NCBI GenBank assembly: GCA_035292525.1
Contig: DATDPZ010000066.1
Location: 1-23,038 of the forward strand
Source of the DNA: VBAS01 sp035292525
GTDB lineage: Bacteria; Bacteroidota; Bacteroidia; Chitinophagales; Chitinophagaceae
Direction of reading: 5' to 3'
Length of the DNA: 23,038 bases
Positions 22,682 to 23,038 of this stretch are shown one piece after another; the first letter of the stretch is position 1; every line of letters starts with the position of its first letter. Under the pieces are notes generated by a model. That model was not told where the DNA came from. It ran no database searches and was given only the letters and a program-made list of their open reading frames with translations. The position numbers and the translations under genes are program-made.

Positions 22682-23038
22682 TTAATTTTTGTCCAGAGCC
22701 AGGATCGTATGCAATAAAACATTCGCCCCATTGGCCATATCTACTGCTTTTGAAAATTCATTGGGCGAATGGCTGATGCCTCCCACACTGGGAATAAAAA
22801 TCATTCCGCTGGGAGTGATGGTTGACATTTCCTGTGCATCATGCCCGGCGCCACTGGGCATACTCTTGTAAGAAAGGTTAAGCTTTTTTGCTGATGCAAT
22901 TATTTTTTCCCTTATCAGTTCATTCATCGGGGCAGCAATGGCCGCTACATTTAAATTTTTAAAAGAAATTTTAGTGTTTGATTTTATTGCAATCTCGGCT
23001 GCCCTCTTTTCTATTTCTCCAAACAGCATAAATATTTT
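22682..23038 (-). CDS. M20-family amidohydrolase (allantoate/N-carbamoyl-amino-acid hydrolase type), C-terminal part
   Basis: The frame stays open to the right edge of the window (KIF before MLFGEIEK), so the visible ~118 residues are only the C-terminal part and the Met at 23029 is internal. The motifs MPSGAGHDAQ and PSGMIFIPSVGGISHSPNEF are those of the allantoate amidohydrolase / N-carbamoyl-L-amino-acid amidohydrolase / beta-alanine synthase branch of M20 enzymes. The final His in GISHSP is a usual metal ligand. Members hydrolyse amide or carbamoyl bonds in purine, pyrimidine or amino-acid breakdown; the substrate cannot be told from this fragment. It is the first visible gene of the minus-strand cluster, 12 bp upstream of the TPR gene. 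Confidence 0.88.
   Translation of the reverse strand, partial: KIFMLFGEIEKRAAEIAIKSNTKISFKNLNVAAIAAPMNELIREKIIASAKKLNLSYKSMPSGAGHDAQEMSTITPSGMIFIPSVGGISHSPNEFSKAVDMANGANVLLHTILALDKN

Noticed and set aside
1..23038. CRISPR arrays, tRNA or rRNA genes, insertion-sequence transposases, integrases, toxin-antitoxin pairs
   Set aside because: No regularly spaced direct repeats, no tRNA-like cloverleaf and no transposase or integrase motifs were found by reading; a tool scan would be needed to exclude weak cases.

Overview
The window looks like chromosomal DNA of a Bacteroidota bacterium, most likely a Chitinophagaceae-type member (inference from protein style, not from a marker gene). The evidence is AT-rich DNA, lack of strong Shine-Dalgarno sites, signal peptides ending in the ...AQ style, and typical families: a carboxypeptidase-regulatory-domain outer-membrane barrel, secreted S9 and tricorn-type peptidases, a Gmad2 lipoprotein, DUF418 and DUF6090-like membrane proteins. 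There are no tRNA, rRNA, CRISPR, phage or transposase genes.

Layout. 1-1518: a possible 3' end of a gene, a small zinc-ribbon protein (135-512), a 439-bp gap with one doubtful small reading frame, and a secreted protein of unknown function (952-1518). 1643-4462: a large outer-membrane beta-barrel protein. 4452-7052, minus strand: a truncated CPBP-protease remnant, a cytoplasmic trypsin-like protease, a secreted hypothetical protein and a Gmad2-type lipoprotein. 7343-9851, plus strand: a secreted S9 peptidase followed by a cupin lipoprotein, closed by a strong terminator. 10141-13971, plus strand: a probable three-gene operon (DUF418 membrane protein, sterol-desaturase-like di-iron hydroxylase, beta-lactamase-fold lipoprotein), ending at a two-way hairpin shared with a second beta-lactamase-fold hydrolase on the minus strand (14014-15081). 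A long imperfect palindrome (15164-15245) separates this from a Tat-exported intradiol-dioxygenase-like protein (15254-16144, minus). 16410-19685: a tricorn-type S41 protease. 19726-23038, minus strand: a tight cluster of an M20-type amidohydrolase (cut by the window edge), a TPR/three-TM protein and two DUF6090-like membrane paralogues.

Most genes encode exported or membrane proteins: peptide breakdown (S9, tricorn, S1, two serine hydrolases, M20 hydrolase), envelope lipid modification (desaturase/DUF418) and membrane-anchored proteins of unknown role. No classical defence or secretion system is present.

The most interesting signals are small GC-rich palindromic elements in AT-rich coding DNA. 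One, 22 bp at 21188-21209, appears to have inserted after codon 13 of a DUF6090-like gene and shifted its frame; the intact neighbouring paralogue gives a direct comparison. A second GC-rich block (8207-8233) with similar ends sits in frame inside the S9 peptidase. Two further palindromes flank the 14014-15081 hydrolase, and a CPBP protease has been cut short against the end of the outer-membrane protein gene.
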